From Mesorhizobium sp. Z1-4 (lineage in GTDB: Bacteria > Pseudomonadota > Alphaproteobacteria > Rhizobiales > Rhizobiaceae), in NCBI RefSeq assembly GCF_004000235.1, contig NZ_RCIO01000003.1:186373-250372 (forward strand): a stretch of 64,000 nucleotides of DNA, written 5' to 3'. The notes beneath the pieces are model-generated. The model was not told the origin of the DNA and did not search any database. It saw only the letters and a program-made list of their open reading frames with translations. Positions 53,820 through 63,826 of the stretch are shown in pieces. How positions within the stretch are numbered: the stretch's first letter is position 1; every line of letters begins with the position of its first letter. Both the position numbers and the translations under genes were made by a program.

Positions 53820-53850
53820 TTGACCTTCCAGTGACTGGAAGGACTATCTG
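53820..53850 (+). promoter_or_regulatory. CueR-type copper promoter upstream of copA
   Basis: TTGACC (-35, 53820-53825) and TATCTG (-10, 53845-53850) are separated by 19 bp, the long spacer typical of MerR-family promoters. Inside lies the perfect dyad CCTTCCAG-TGA-CTGGAAGG (53824-53842), a classic copper-type MerR box. CueR encoded downstream is the expected activator. Confidence 0.92.
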
Positions 53851-53874
53851 CCCTGTCATGCAGAATTTTCGGAT

Positions 53875-56367
53875 ATGACGATGGCCCACGAACACACACA
53901 TGTACACGCGCCGCACGGCGCTCACGCGCAAGGCTCCGACGCGGTTATCCGCGACCCGGTCTGCGGGATGACGGTCGACCCAAATGCAGGCAAGCCCGCA
54001 GCCGAGCATGGCGGCCATGTCTATCACTTCTGCTCGGACGGCTGCCGGACGAAGTTTGTCAAAGCGCCGGAAGACTATCTCACCGAGACCGACCCGGTGT
54101 GCGGAATGTCGGTGGATCGCGCCACGGCAAAACACCTCGCACGCCACCACGGGCAGGGCTTCTACTTCTGCTCGTCCGGCTGCAGGACGAAGTTCGAGGC
54201 CGACCCGGACAAGTATCTCGGCGACAGGCCCGAGCCGGAACCCATGCCGGCCGGTACACAATACACCTGCCCGATGCATCCGGAGATCGTGACCGACCAT
54301 CCTGATGCCTGCCCGCTGTGCGGCATGGCGCTCGAACCGATGGGCGTGCCGACCGGTGACGAGGGGCCGAATCCGGAGTTGGTCGATTTCACGTTCCGCT
54401 TCAAAGTGAGCGCCATACTGGCTCTGCCGCTGTTCGTGATCGCCATGGGCCCCATGGTGGGGCTGCCGATCCGCGACTGGATCGGAGAGAATACGGCCAT
54501 CTGGCTGGAGCTGCTTCTCGCGACGCCGGTTGTGCTGTGGGCGGCGATACCGTTTTTCCACAGGGGTTGGCAGTCGATCGTCAACCGCAGCCCGAACATG
54601 TGGACGCTGATCGCCATTGGTGTGGGCGCCGCCTACGGCTATAGCGTTGTCGCAACCCTGTTCCCGGATGTGTTTCCGCACCAGTTCCGGCACGAGGGGA
54701 CGGTTCCGGTCTATTTCGAGGCTGCGGCTGTAATCGTGGCGCTGGTATTTCTGGGTCAGGTCCTGGAGCTGCGGGCGCGGGAGCGCACCGGTTCGGCGAT
54801 CCGGGCGCTACTGGATCTCGCGCCGAAGACGGCGCGGCGCATCGCGGAAGACGGTACGGAGGCGGATGTACCGCTGGATGAGGTGCGGACCGGCGACCGC
54901 CTGCGCGTGCGCCCCGGCGACAGCGTGCCGGTCGATGGTGTCGTGGTCGAAGGCCGGTCATCCATCGATGAGAGCATGATTACCGGCGAACCGGTGCCTG
55001 TCGAAAAGGTCGAGGGTGACGTTCTCACCGGCGGCACGCTGAACGGCAGGGGTTCGCTGGTCATGGAGGCCGAAAAAGTCGGTTCCGAAACCAAGCTCTC
55101 GCAGATTGTCGAAATGGTCGCCAAGGCACAACGCTCGCGCGCACCGATTCAGGGCATGGCCGACCGGGTGTCATTCTATTTCGTGCCGACCGTGGTGCTG
55201 GTCGCCATCGTTGCGTTCGGTGTCTGGGCGCTGTTCGGCCCTTCGCCGGCGATGATCTATGCCATCGTTTCCGCGGTTTCAGTGCTGATCATCGCGTGCC
55301 CGTGCGCGCTCGGCCTTGCTACGCCCATGTCGATCATGACAGCGACGGGACGCGGCGCTCAGGCCGGCGTTCTCATACGCGATGCCGAGGCACTCGAGCG
55401 CTTCGCCGCGGTCGATACACTGATTGTCGACAAGACCGGCACGTTGACCGAAGGCAAACCACGCCTGACGGACATCATCGCCGCAGGCGGTTTCGAGGAG
55501 GCGGACGTGCTGTCGCTGGCGGCATCGCTGGAGCGCGGCTCCGAGCATCCGCTCGCCGAGGCGATTGTCGAGGGGGCCGGGGACAAGGGCATCAAGCTGG
55601 CGTCCGCATCTGATTTCGAGGCAACGACGGGCAAGGGCGTTTCCGGCGAGGTGTCGGGCAAGCGGGTCGCGCTGGGCAACCGTGCGATGATGGATGATCT
55701 CGGTGTCGATGTGGCCGCGCTTGCGGAAAACGCCGACGCGCTGCGCGGCGAAGGCAAGACGGCCATGTTCGTGGCCGTCGCGGGCAGGCTCGCGGGTATC
55801 GTTGCCGTGTCCGATCCCATCAAGGAAACGGCGGCTGGCGCGATACGCGCGCTGCATCGCAGCGGACTCAAGATCATCATGGCGACGGGCGACAACGAAC
55901 GTACCGCCAGGGCCGTTGCCGCCAGGCTCGGCATCGACGAAGTGCGCGCCGACATGCTGCCGCAGGACAAGCAGGCGCTGGTCGACGAGCTTCGGCGCAA
56001 GGGGGCCAAGGTCGCCATGGCGGGCGACGGCGTGAACGATGCGCCTGCACTTGCCGCCGCCGACGTCGGCATCGCCATGGGAACTGGCGCCGATGTCGCC
56101 ATGGAAAGTGCTGGGATCACGCTGGTGAAAGGCGACCTTACCGGTATTGTGAGGGCGCGAAGGCTCGCCCGCACCACGATCCGCAACATCAAGCAGAACC
56201 TGTTTTTCGCATTCGTCTACAATGCTGTGGGCGTGCCGGTTGCGGCCGGGATACTCTACCCCGTACTCGGCGTGCTTTTGTCTCCGATGATCGCTGCCGC
56301 GGCCATGAGCCTTTCGTCGGTCTCGGTCATTTCAAATGCACTTAGACTGCGAACGGTGAAGCTCTAA
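53875..56367 (+). CDS. copA: Cu(I)-exporting P1B-ATPase with two YHS domains and a metal-binding domain
   Basis: 830 residues. Instead of HMA domains, the N-terminus holds a His-rich start ([16 protein letters not shown]), two tandem YHS domains (DPVCGMTVD ... CSDGCRTKF and DPVCGMSVD ... CSSGCRTKF), and a heavy-metal-binding segment ([10 protein letters not shown] ... [10 protein letters not shown]). The ATPase core has [38 protein letters not shown] and [16 protein letters not shown]. It probably exports Cu(I) for detoxification under CueR control. ATG 53875 is used; a second ATG lies two codons later. Confidence 0.94.
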   Translation: MTMAHEHTHVHAPHGAHAQGSDAVIRDPVCGMTVDPNAGKPAAEHGGHVYHFCSDGCRTKFVKAPEDYLTETDPVCGMSVDRATAKHLARHHGQGFYFCSSGCRTKFEADPDKYLGDRPEPEPMPAGTQYTCPMHPEIVTDHPDACPLCGMALEPMGVPTGDEGPNPELVDFTFRFKVSAILALPLFVIAMGPMVGLPIRDWIGENTAIWLELLLATPVVLWAAIPFFHRGWQSIVNRSPNMWTLIAIGVGAAYGYSVVATLFPDVFPHQFRHEGTVPVYFEAAAVIVALVFLGQVLELRARERTGSAIRALLDLAPKTARRIAEDGTEADVPLDEVRTGDRLRVRPGDSVPVDGVVVEGRSSIDESMITGEPVPVEKVEGDVLTGGTLNGRGSLVMEAEKVGSETKLSQIVEMVAKAQRSRAPIQGMADRVSFYFVPTVVLVAIVAFGVWALFGPSPAMIYAIVSAVSVLIIACPCALGLATPMSIMTATGRGAQAGVLIRDAEALERFAAVDTLIVDKTGTLTEGKPRLTDIIAAGGFEEADVLSLAASLERGSEHPLAEAIVEGAGDKGIKLASASDFEATTGKGVSGEVSGKRVALGNRAMMDDLGVDVAALAENADALRGEGKTAMFVAVAGRLAGIVAVSDPIKETAAGAIRALHRSGLKIIMATGDNERTARAVAARLGIDEVRADMLPQDKQALVDELRRKGAKVAMAGDGVNDAPALAAADVGIAMGTGADVAMESAGITLVKGDLTGIVRARRLARTTIRNIKQNLFFAFVYNAVGVPVAAGILYPVLGVLLSPMIAAAAMSLSSVSVISNALRLRTVKL

Positions 56368-56378
56368 GGAGGCAGGCG

Positions 56379-56774
56379 ATGAACATTGGTACAGCCGGCG
56401 AGCGGGCGGGATTGCCACCCAAGACCATCCGTTACTACGAGGATATCGGGCTGCTCGTGCCGGAGAGGCAGGAGAACGGGTACCGTGACTATTCCGACGA
56501 CGATGTGCACCGCCTGCGTTTCCTGCAACGTTCGCGCAGCCTCGGCTTTTCCGTCGACGAATGCAGGCAGCTGTTGTCGCTCTATGGCGACAAAGGCCGC
56601 GAAAGCGCGGAAGTGAAAGCGATCGCGGAGACGAAGCTGGCCGAAGTGCAGCGCAAGATCGAGGAACTGCAAAGCCTGCGCGAGGTGCTTTCGCACCTGG
56701 TCACGCACTGCCATGGCGATGGGCGGCCCGACTGTCCGATCCTGGACGAGCTGTCGGGCAAGGCCGGCGACTGA
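56379..56774 (+). CDS. cueR: CueR-type MerR copper regulator
   Basis: 131 residues. The winged HTH begins NIGTAGERAGLPPKTIRYYEDIGLL. A dimerisation helix follows, and the metal loop CHGDGRPDC near the C-terminus spaces the two Cys by seven residues, as in CueR for monovalent copper, silver and gold. ATG 56379 lies 11 bp after copA behind GGAGGCAGG, so it is cotranscribed with its target and sits under the copper promoter at 53820. Confidence 0.95.
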   Translation: MNIGTAGERAGLPPKTIRYYEDIGLLVPERQENGYRDYSDDDVHRLRFLQRSRSLGFSVDECRQLLSLYGDKGRESAEVKAIAETKLAEVQRKIEELQSLREVLSHLVTHCHGDGRPDCPILDELSGKAGD

Positions 56775-56780
56775 TCTGTG

Positions 56781-56918
56781 CTAACGCTCGTCGGAAAGCG
56801 AGACGAGGACACCGCCCGATAGCGGCCGGTCCATGGTCGAATAAAAAGTGCCGATGATCGCAAACATGATCAGCGCGATTGTCGCGGCTGTCGAAAATGC
56901 GTCCTTCACCATGCTCAT
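56781..56918 (-). CDS. Small membrane protein, 45 residues
   Basis: MSMVKDAFSTAATIALIMFA is followed by IIGTFYSTMDRPLSGG and a short tail VLVSLSDER. One transmembrane helix spans about residues 8-28. ATG 56918 is preceded on the minus strand by GGGGGGAAG at proper spacing. No family is recognised. It is convergent with cueR, seven bases away, and 160 bp downstream of dinB on the same strand. It may relate to copper or stress, but that is only context. Confidence 0.65.
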   Translation of the reverse strand: MSMVKDAFSTAATIALIMFAIIGTFYSTMDRPLSGGVLVSLSDER

Positions 56919-57078
56919 AACGCTTCCCCCCGGATAGCAGACAGGCTGGTCAACGCTGGCATGATAAGCAGGCAAAGATTGGGGTCGGGTAACGGGAAAG
57001 CTTGCATTTTGAATCAATAATGCCGGCGATGTACCGGAAAAGACTGCGCAAAAGGAGCCAGGCGGCTGTGCCGCAGGG

Positions 57079-58380
57079 CTACTTCCTGTCCTTGCCGAAA
57101 GTGTAGCCGGTCTCGATCGCCCTGTTGCCGAACTTGCCCCGCAGGCTGTCGATCGCGCCTTCTGCAAGAGCCCGCTTGCGAGCGCCAACATCCACAAGGT
57201 CCGGAGGATCGGCGCGGTCGATATCCATGAAGTCGCTGACACCGATGCCGATGAGGCGATAGGTCGTGCCGTCGGTTTCGCGGCGCAGCAGTTCCAGCCC
57301 GGTTTGGAAAATGCGGTCGGCGAGGCGGGTGGGGTCGGTCAGCTGGCGATTGCGCGTGCGGGTCTTGAAATCGCTCGACTTGAGCTTGAGCGTAACCGTG
57401 CGGCCGGCAAGCCCGGCCTTTTTGAGACGTTCCGAAACGCGCTCGGCGAGACGTCGCAGAACCGGCACCAGATCTTCCGCGGCAGCAAGGTCGGTATTGA
57501 ATGTGGTTTCGGCCGAGACGCTTTTGGTGTCCTGATCCGGGTTCACCTTGCGGTCGTCGATGCCGCGCGAAAGGTGATACAGGCGGTCGCCCATCGACCC
57601 GTAGCGCCGCATGAGATCGCCGCGGTCCATCTGCTGCAGCTGGCCGATCTGGCGGACCCCGTCGCGCTCCAGCGTTGCCGCAAAGGACTTGCCGACGCCC
57701 CAGATCATCGTCACCGGCTGTTTGGCCAGGAAAGACACAGCCTCCTCCCGGCCAATGACCGAGAAGCCGCGCGGCTTCTCGAAGTCCGAGGCAATCTTTG
57801 CCAGGAACTTGCAATAGGACAGTCCGATCGAGGCGGTAATTCCGATCTCGCTTTCGATGCGGGCGGCGAAGCGCCCGAGCGCGATGGCAGGCGGTACGCC
57901 ATGCAGTCGTTCCGTGCCCGCCAGGTCCATGAACGCTTCGTCGATAGATAGCGGTTCGACCTGCGGTGTCAGTGCGCGCATGAGTTCGCGCACCTCGCGC
58001 CCGACGCGGCTGTATTTTTCCATGTCGGGCGGGATGACAACGGCCTCCGGACACGCCTCCAAAGCCGTGAACATCGGCATCGCGGAACGCACGCCACGGA
58101 TGCGGGCAATATAACAGGCGGTGGATACGACGCCGCGTTTGCCGCCGCCGATAATGACCGGCTTGTCGCGCAATTCGGGGTTGTCGCGCTTTTCGACCGC
58201 CGCATAAAACGCGTCGCAGTCGACATGCGCGATGTGCAGGCGATAGAGCTCCGCGTGGCGTACGATGCGCGGGCTTCCGCATGCGGTGCACCTGCGCGCC
58301 GATCCCCTCTGAAACGATGAGCAGTCACGGCAGAAACCATGCAAAGGGTCGTTGACAAGCATCGCTGGTTCTGTGAACAT
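57079..58380 (-). CDS. dinB: DNA polymerase IV (DinB, Y family) with N-terminal zinc-ribbon-like segment
   Basis: 433 residues from ATG 58380. The polymerase core starts near residue 48 with [30 protein letters not shown], and catalytic Asp-Glu lies in [17 protein letters not shown]. The little-finger domain follows ([13 protein letters not shown]). An unusual N-terminal extension carries [20 protein letters not shown], a C-x2-C-x11-C-x2-C zinc-ribbon-like motif. The usual DinB is about 350-400 residues. A LexA box overlaps the start codon, so it is SOS-regulated. Confidence 0.93.
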   Translation of the reverse strand: MFTEPAMLVNDPLHGFCRDCSSFQRGSARRCTACGSPRIVRHAELYRLHIAHVDCDAFYAAVEKRDNPELRDKPVIIGGGKRGVVSTACYIARIRGVRSAMPMFTALEACPEAVVIPPDMEKYSRVGREVRELMRALTPQVEPLSIDEAFMDLAGTERLHGVPPAIALGRFAARIESEIGITASIGLSYCKFLAKIASDFEKPRGFSVIGREEAVSFLAKQPVTMIWGVGKSFAATLERDGVRQIGQLQQMDRGDLMRRYGSMGDRLYHLSRGIDDRKVNPDQDTKSVSAETTFNTDLAAAEDLVPVLRRLAERVSERLKKAGLAGRTVTLKLKSSDFKTRTRNRQLTDPTRLADRIFQTGLELLRRETDGTTYRLIGIGVSDFMDIDRADPPDLVDVGARKRALAEGAIDSLRGKFGNRAIETGYTFGKDRK

Positions 58381-58389
58381 AACAAGAAC
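58375..58389 (-). promoter_or_regulatory. Alphaproteobacterial LexA (SOS) box at dinB
   Basis: Read on the plus strand, GAAC-N7-GAAC (58375-58378 and 58386-58389) is the reverse complement of the alphaproteobacterial consensus GTTC-N7-GTTC. It overlaps the dinB ATG (58378-58380), so either transcription starts very close to the gene or translation uses the ATG further in ([10 protein letters not shown]). Confidence 0.85.
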
Positions 58390-58466
58390 AATTCGGCAGT
58401 TTAATGTGTGGCACAGGCAGCGGCAAGCGGCCTTGTGGTGGCGTTTTGCGCGCGGGAGAGGGCATT

Positions 58467-59039
58467 GTGACGACATTCAAGCCGCTGACGAACGATCTGT
58501 GGCCAGCGTTCGAGGAACTGTTTGGCAAGCAGGGCGCCTGCTATGGCTGCTGGTGCACGCATTTCCGTTTGCCGCCGGCAGCGCGGCGCGCCGCCGATCA
58601 CAAGGGCAACAAGGCGCATATCAGGGCGCGGATCGAAGCCGGGCCACCGCCGGGGCTGCTGGCTTTCGAAGGCGGGCGCGCCACTGGCTGGATGCAGATC
58701 GGGCCGCGGGCCGACATACCCGAATGGAACAACAAGGGCCGTGCATCGGCGCCGCTGACCGATGGTATTGCGGACGATCCATCGGTGTGGGCCATCTCGT
58801 GCTTTTTCATTCGCTCGGCCGCGCGCGGCAAGGGGCTGTCGCACCTGCTGGTCGAAGCCGGCATCGAGCATGCGCGAGCCAATGGCGCAAAGCTGCTGGA
58901 GGCATGTCCGATGACGGAAGCGAAGACATCCCGTTCCATCGGTCTTTTTGTCGGATCCAGGCGGGTGTTCGAGCAGGCCGGTTTTGCGGTCATGGCCGAG
59001 CGCAAGCCAGGCCGTCCGCTGATGCGGCTGGAGCTTTGA
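58467..59039 (+). CDS. GNAT-family N-acetyltransferase
   Basis: 190 residues from GTG 58467 ([11 protein letters not shown]), with GGGAGAGGG upstream; the frame is open to 58404. Acetyl-CoA-binding motif A is [35 protein letters not shown] in the N-terminal third contains several cysteines typical of this uncharacterised branch. The substrate is unknown. It is divergent from dinB, so the LexA box might influence it, but no evidence supports that. Confidence 0.88.
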   Translation: MTTFKPLTNDLWPAFEELFGKQGACYGCWCTHFRLPPAARRAADHKGNKAHIRARIEAGPPPGLLAFEGGRATGWMQIGPRADIPEWNNKGRASAPLTDGIADDPSVWAISCFFIRSAARGKGLSHLLVEAGIEHARANGAKLLEACPMTEAKTSRSIGLFVGSRRVFEQAGFAVMAERKPGRPLMRLEL

Positions 59040-59042
59040 GGC

Positions 59043-59696
59043 TCAGATGCCGAGGGCACGCGCAATGCGCGGCGCGGCGTCCGGCCAGTCATCCACTGTG
59101 TGAATGCCGTCGTCGAGCGGGGGCATGAGGTTCCGCAATGCGTTGTCGGACATGAGATGGAACAGATGGGCGTCGCCGACATGTTCACGCACCGAAACCA
59201 GATTGGGGGGCAGGTCGTCGACAAATGCGACAGGACGTCCGGACGTGCCGCGCAATGCATGGATTGCCGGACCCTTGGGGGCCTCGGTAGTGAGCAAGGG
59301 GTATCGAACTCCAAGAGAATCGAGAAGGCGCCGCCGGGTGTCGCGATGCCGGTGTGGCATGGCCGTCAGCAGGACGATCTCGGCGGCCTCGCCAAACGAC
59401 GCAAGCGCCTCGGCTGCACCCTGCGTCAGCGTCTGCCAGGCCTCCTGGTCGGCGAAAAAGCCGTCGAGCAGGCCGGAAACGGTTTCGCGTTCCGCAGGCT
59501 CGCCGGAGGCCGTGTCGTAGACATTGCCATGCAGCCTGAAACTTTCCAGCCGCAGCTCATGGCCTTTTGATTTCAGGTAATCGGGGAAAGGGCGGATGAA
59601 CTCGACCAGGACGTCATCGACATCGAGAACCAGAAGCGGCCGGTTGTCGCGCGACAGTTCCTCGATCTGGCGTGCCGTTTCGGGGTCGATGCTCAT
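59043..59696 (-). CDS. HAD-superfamily hydrolase-like protein
   Basis: 217 residues. Motif I is LLVLDVDDVLVEFIRPF (DxDxV), motif II is IVLLTAMPHRHRD, and the Mg-binding region is PVAFVDDLPPNLVSVREHV. It is likely a Mg-dependent phosphatase with unknown substrate. Its first four bases overlap the end of the DUF3572 gene. Confidence 0.82.
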   Translation of the reverse strand: MSIDPETARQIEELSRDNRPLLVLDVDDVLVEFIRPFPDYLKSKGHELRLESFRLHGNVYDTASGEPAERETVSGLLDGFFADQEAWQTLTQGAAEALASFGEAAEIVLLTAMPHRHRDTRRRLLDSLGVRYPLLTTEAPKGPAIHALRGTSGRPVAFVDDLPPNLVSVREHVGDAHLFHLMSDNALRNLMPPLDDGIHTVDDWPDAAPRIARALGI

Positions 59697-60004
59697 ACCG
59701 ACCGGTCGAAATTGTCGGCGCCGAAAGGAAGCGCGCCGATTGCCTTGGTCACCGCCGCAGGGTTGTGTCCCGAAGCCTCGGCGAATTGCATCAGGGTCGG
59801 CTCATGCGCAGCGATGAACTGCAGCACGCCGGCGAGAAAACCAGGTGTGGCGGCGGCGCGCCGGATTTCGGATGCTTCGATGCCGGTGATGGCGAGGAAA
59901 CGCGGCAGCAGCTTTTCGTCGGACGCAATGAAGGCAAGCGCTTCAACCGCGATCGCCTCGGCCGCGGCGCGCGCCGTTGCGGAATTCTGCCGCTCGTTTC
60001 CCAA
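59693..60004 (-). CDS. DUF3572 protein
   Basis: 103 residues, all helical, with the DUF3572 pattern (AAEAIAVEALAFIASDEKLLPRFLAITGIEASEIRRAA, and PGFLAGVLQFIAAHEPTLMQFAE). It is conserved in Hyphomicrobiales next to divK and has no known function. It is divergent from divK (193 bp between starts) and coupled to the HAD gene. Confidence 0.87.
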   Translation of the reverse strand: MGNERQNSATARAAAEAIAVEALAFIASDEKLLPRFLAITGIEASEIRRAAATPGFLAGVLQFIAAHEPTLMQFAEASGHNPAAVTKAIGALPFGADNFDRSV

Positions 60005-60197
60005 AGTTCACATTTCTCCCTGTTCGGACCGGCGATAGCGTGGCTGAACCCGTGCTGCAAGGCCTGCGGCTCTCCGGTTTTCCGCCGCAACGGGAAATCG
60101 GCCCCCGGGTTTGCCTTTCGTCAATCAATGCGGCGTATAGTTGCGCCTGGATTCGCGTAAATTGTGCGGCGGATCCGGTAAAGCGGGCGGAGCGGCC

Positions 60198-60568
60198 ATG
60201 GCCAAGAAAGTGATGATCGTCGAGGACAACGAGCTCAACATGAAGCTCTTCCGCGACCTCATCGAGGCAAGCGGATACGAAACCGTGCGCACGCGTAACG
60301 GGCTGGAGGCGCTCGACCTTGCGCGTCTGCATACGCCCGACCTGATTCTGATGGATATCCAGCTTCCCGAGGTGTCCGGCCTCGAAGTCACCAAATGGCT
60401 GAAGGAAGACGACGACCTGCACACCATTCCGGTTATCGCGGTGACCGCGTTCGCCATGAAAGGCGACGAAGAGCGGATCAGACAAGGCGGCTGCGAGGCC
60501 TATATCTCCAAGCCGATTTCCGTGCCGCGCTTCATCGAGACGATCAAATCCTATCTGGGTGACGCCTG

Positions 60569-60569
<1 letters not shown>
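60198..60569 (+). CDS. divK: Cell-cycle response regulator DivK
   Basis: 123 residues, a single receiver domain: [14 protein letters not shown], phosphorylated Asp in [24 protein letters not shown] and the switch Lys in YISKPIS. DivK localises to cell poles and, when phosphorylated, down-regulates CtrA through DivL/CckA. A GATTC (GANTC, CcrM methylation site) lies at 60150-60154 in its upstream region. Its stop overlaps the pleD ATG (TGATG). Confidence 0.96.
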
Positions 60570-61942
<1,373 letters not shown>

Positions 61943-62274
61943 ACCGCGCCGCGCGGGCGACTTTGAGTGCCGCAAGGTCTGCCGACCCGGCATATTTACC
62001 TTAATCTCAGTGCCCTAGGCCGGTTAGTTAAGAAACTGTTGATTTTCGGACTTGCTTGCGCGACTGTCATTTCGGGACAGGACGGGTGCCGCTGGGGCCA
62101 GCAATGGTGCCGTCTGTCAAATACCCCATGATGCTCAGGTCCGCCGCATCTCCTGGGTCCGTGGGGTCGGCCGGTCGGCGCTGGCATATAGTGGCCTCCT
62201 CGTACCGCTGTCAGATGCCGGCCGGCCCCCATTCTTCCAGATCGACGACAGGCAGCGCCGCTTGACCGCGGCGC
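61943..62274. other. 332-bp region without a confident gene
   Basis: Open frames of about 70-105 codons occur on both strands, but none has a clear ribosome site or recognisable motif. The plus-strand frame 62052-62294 includes ISWVRGVGRSALAYSGLLVPL and may be a remnant. A TTGATTTTCGGACTTGCTTG stretch near 62039 could be promoter sequence, but no gene follows it. Confidence 0.35.
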
Positions 62275-62275
62275 A

Positions 62276-62302
62276 ACAAAAAACGCCGCCCTGAGGCGGC
62301 GT
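62276..62302 (-). terminator. Rho-independent terminator of rpmG
   Basis: ACGCCGCC (62283-62290) and GGCGGCGT (62295-62302) pair perfectly around CTGA. On the minus strand the stem is followed by a T run corresponding to A residues at 62278-62283. It lies 26 bp after the rpmG stop. Confidence 0.9.
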
Positions 62303-62327
62303 CCGAACATGTGCCGACTGAAAAAGC

Positions 62328-62495
62328 CTACTTGATCTTGGCTTCTTTGAATTCGACGTGCTTCTTCGCGACCGGGTCGTATTTACGCTTGGTCAGCTTG
62401 TCCGTCATGGTGCGGGTGTTTTTCTTCGCGGTGTAGAAGTAACCCGTGTCAGCTGTCGAAAGCAGCTTGATCTTGATGGTCGTAGCCTTGGCCAT
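62328..62495 (-). CDS. rpmG: 50S ribosomal protein L33
   Basis: 55 residues, [20 protein letters not shown] at the N-terminus and [12 protein letters not shown] at the C-terminus. It contains the L33 core [21 protein letters not shown]. The zinc-binding cysteines found in some L33 are absent (C-minus form), as is normal in alphaproteobacteria. It is shorter than common gene-finder cut-offs. It has its own terminator at 62276. Confidence 0.97.
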   Translation of the reverse strand: MAKATTIKIKLLSTADTGYFYTAKKNTRTMTDKLTKRKYDPVAKKHVEFKEAKIK

Positions 62496-62632
62496 AGTCG
62501 TGGTTCCGTAGATGTCTGGTGTGAGTGCCGCGACTTCGGGACAAAACGGCCCGGCTGCGGGAAACTGGCGCGAGACATAATGGCTGTGCGGCGAAAGTCA
62601 AGCTTGGCGAGCGCCAGAATGCGGCTGCCGCG

Positions 62633-63400
62633 TCAAAGCAGCTCGCGCTGAAAGCGGCGATGCCGCATACGGTAGAACGGAATCGCTGCTCCCGGCCGCA
62701 GATCGGGGTCGTTCGCCAGCCGTGTTTCAAGGTCCGCAAGCACGGTCTTGGTGATCAGCGGAACCTCAAGCTCCTTGGCTTCGCCGAGGTTGAACCATGC
62801 GAGCTCTTCCAGCTCTTCGGTCGGACCGCCGTCCGGCAGTTCCACCGCAATATCGTCCTTCCAGGCTACCAGAAAACGCGTATCGAATCGGCGCACGCGG
62901 CCAGGGGGCGTGATGGCGCGCGCGAGGTATCGCAGCCGGTCGAGCGAGGGTACGACATTGTGCTCGGCAAACCCCGCCCAGCCAGGATTGCGGGTCTGGA
63001 AACTGCCGGGATTGCCGATCAGCAATCCCGCTTCTTCGTAGGTTTCGCGGATAGCAGACAGCGCAATGGCGCGGGCGCGCGCGTCGCTTGCACGCGAACC
63101 TGTGCCGCGCAGTTTCTGCTTTTCGTCGGGATGCAGGTCCGACGCAACCGCTATGCGCGCGTCGGCAGGATCCGTGCGTCCGCCCGGAAAAACAAAACGG
63201 CCCGGCATGAAGGCATGATGGCGGCTGCGCCGTCCGAGCAGCACGCGGACGCTGGCGCCTTCGCGGTCGAGCAGGATCAGGGTTGCCGCGTCGCGCGGAC
63301 GTTTGGGGCCGGTGCCGAGCGCAAAGTCTTTGCTTTCGGCATGATCCAGCGCTTCGCGAGACATGCCTGCCATTGCGTTGCTGCGCCGGTCAGTCGCCAT
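62633..63400 (-). CDS. Nudix hydrolase (NUDT8/NUDT19-like)
   Basis: 255 residues. The Nudix box is split as FVFPGGRTDPAD followed, after an insertion, by AIRETYEEAGLLIG. The insertion of about 40 residues between the Gly-Gly and the RExxEE core is typical of the NUDT19-like branch with CoA-related substrates. The N-terminal strand DAATLILLDREGASVRVLLGRRS and the C-terminal TRFLVAWKDDIAVELPDG fit. It lies three bases after the DUF983 stop, in a probable operon with the upstream rnr-like gene. Confidence 0.9.
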   Translation of the reverse strand: MATDRRSNAMAGMSREALDHAESKDFALGTGPKRPRDAATLILLDREGASVRVLLGRRSRHHAFMPGRFVFPGGRTDPADARIAVASDLHPDEKQKLRGTGSRASDARARAIALSAIRETYEEAGLLIGNPGSFQTRNPGWAGFAEHNVVPSLDRLRYLARAITPPGRVRRFDTRFLVAWKDDIAVELPDGGPTEELEELAWFNLGEAKELEVPLITKTVLADLETRLANDPDLRPGAAIPFYRMRHRRFQRELL

Positions 63401-63403
63401 CGT

Positions 63404-63826
63404 TCAGAGCTTTTCGGGCTGATCCGCAGCGCCGCCGAAACCGTGCATGCGCAGCGCCCATTGCAGGCCAATGACAGCACCCTTGATGGGCTGGATGAGC
63501 GCGATGGCGGACAACACCGTGATCGGGATCCAGATCGCCAGATGCTGCCAGGTCGACAGCTCGAACATGGTCTCAAAGCCCATATAGGCGCCGACAACGA
63601 TGTGCCCGACGATAAAGACAACCAGATAGGCCGGGAAATCGTCGGCGCGCTGGTGATGGAGTTCCTCGTTGCACACCGGGCAGTTTTCCTGCGTCTTCAG
63701 GAATGTCCGGAACAACCGGCCTTCTCCGCATTTGGGGCAGCGGCAGCGCGTGCCGTTCCAGACCGCGGGCCAAACGGCGCGCGCCGGGCTCTGACGGTAT
63801 TGCGTGGTTAGTTCTTCAGCCATCAT
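63404..63826 (-). CDS. DUF983 membrane protein
   Basis: 140 residues. An N-terminal zinc-ribbon, CRCPKCGEGRLF ... CPVCNEEL, is followed by two transmembrane helices (FPAYLVVFIVGHIVVGAYMG and LAIWIPITVLSAIALIQPIKGAVIGLQ). DUF983 proteins in alphaproteobacteria occur near rnr and in some cytochrome oxidase loci; their function is unknown. ATG 63826 overlaps the stop of the upstream gene (ATGA). Confidence 0.9.
   Translation of the reverse strand: MMAEELTTQYRQSPARAVWPAVWNGTRCRCPKCGEGRLFRTFLKTQENCPVCNEELHHQRADDFPAYLVVFIVGHIVVGAYMGFETMFELSTWQHLAIWIPITVLSAIALIQPIKGAVIGLQWALRMHGFGGAADQPEKL

Noticed and set aside
61996-62310. Minus-strand ORF of 104 codons downstream of rpmG
   Set aside because: It runs through the rpmG terminator hairpin, is Arg- and Pro-rich without motif, and has no ribosome site.
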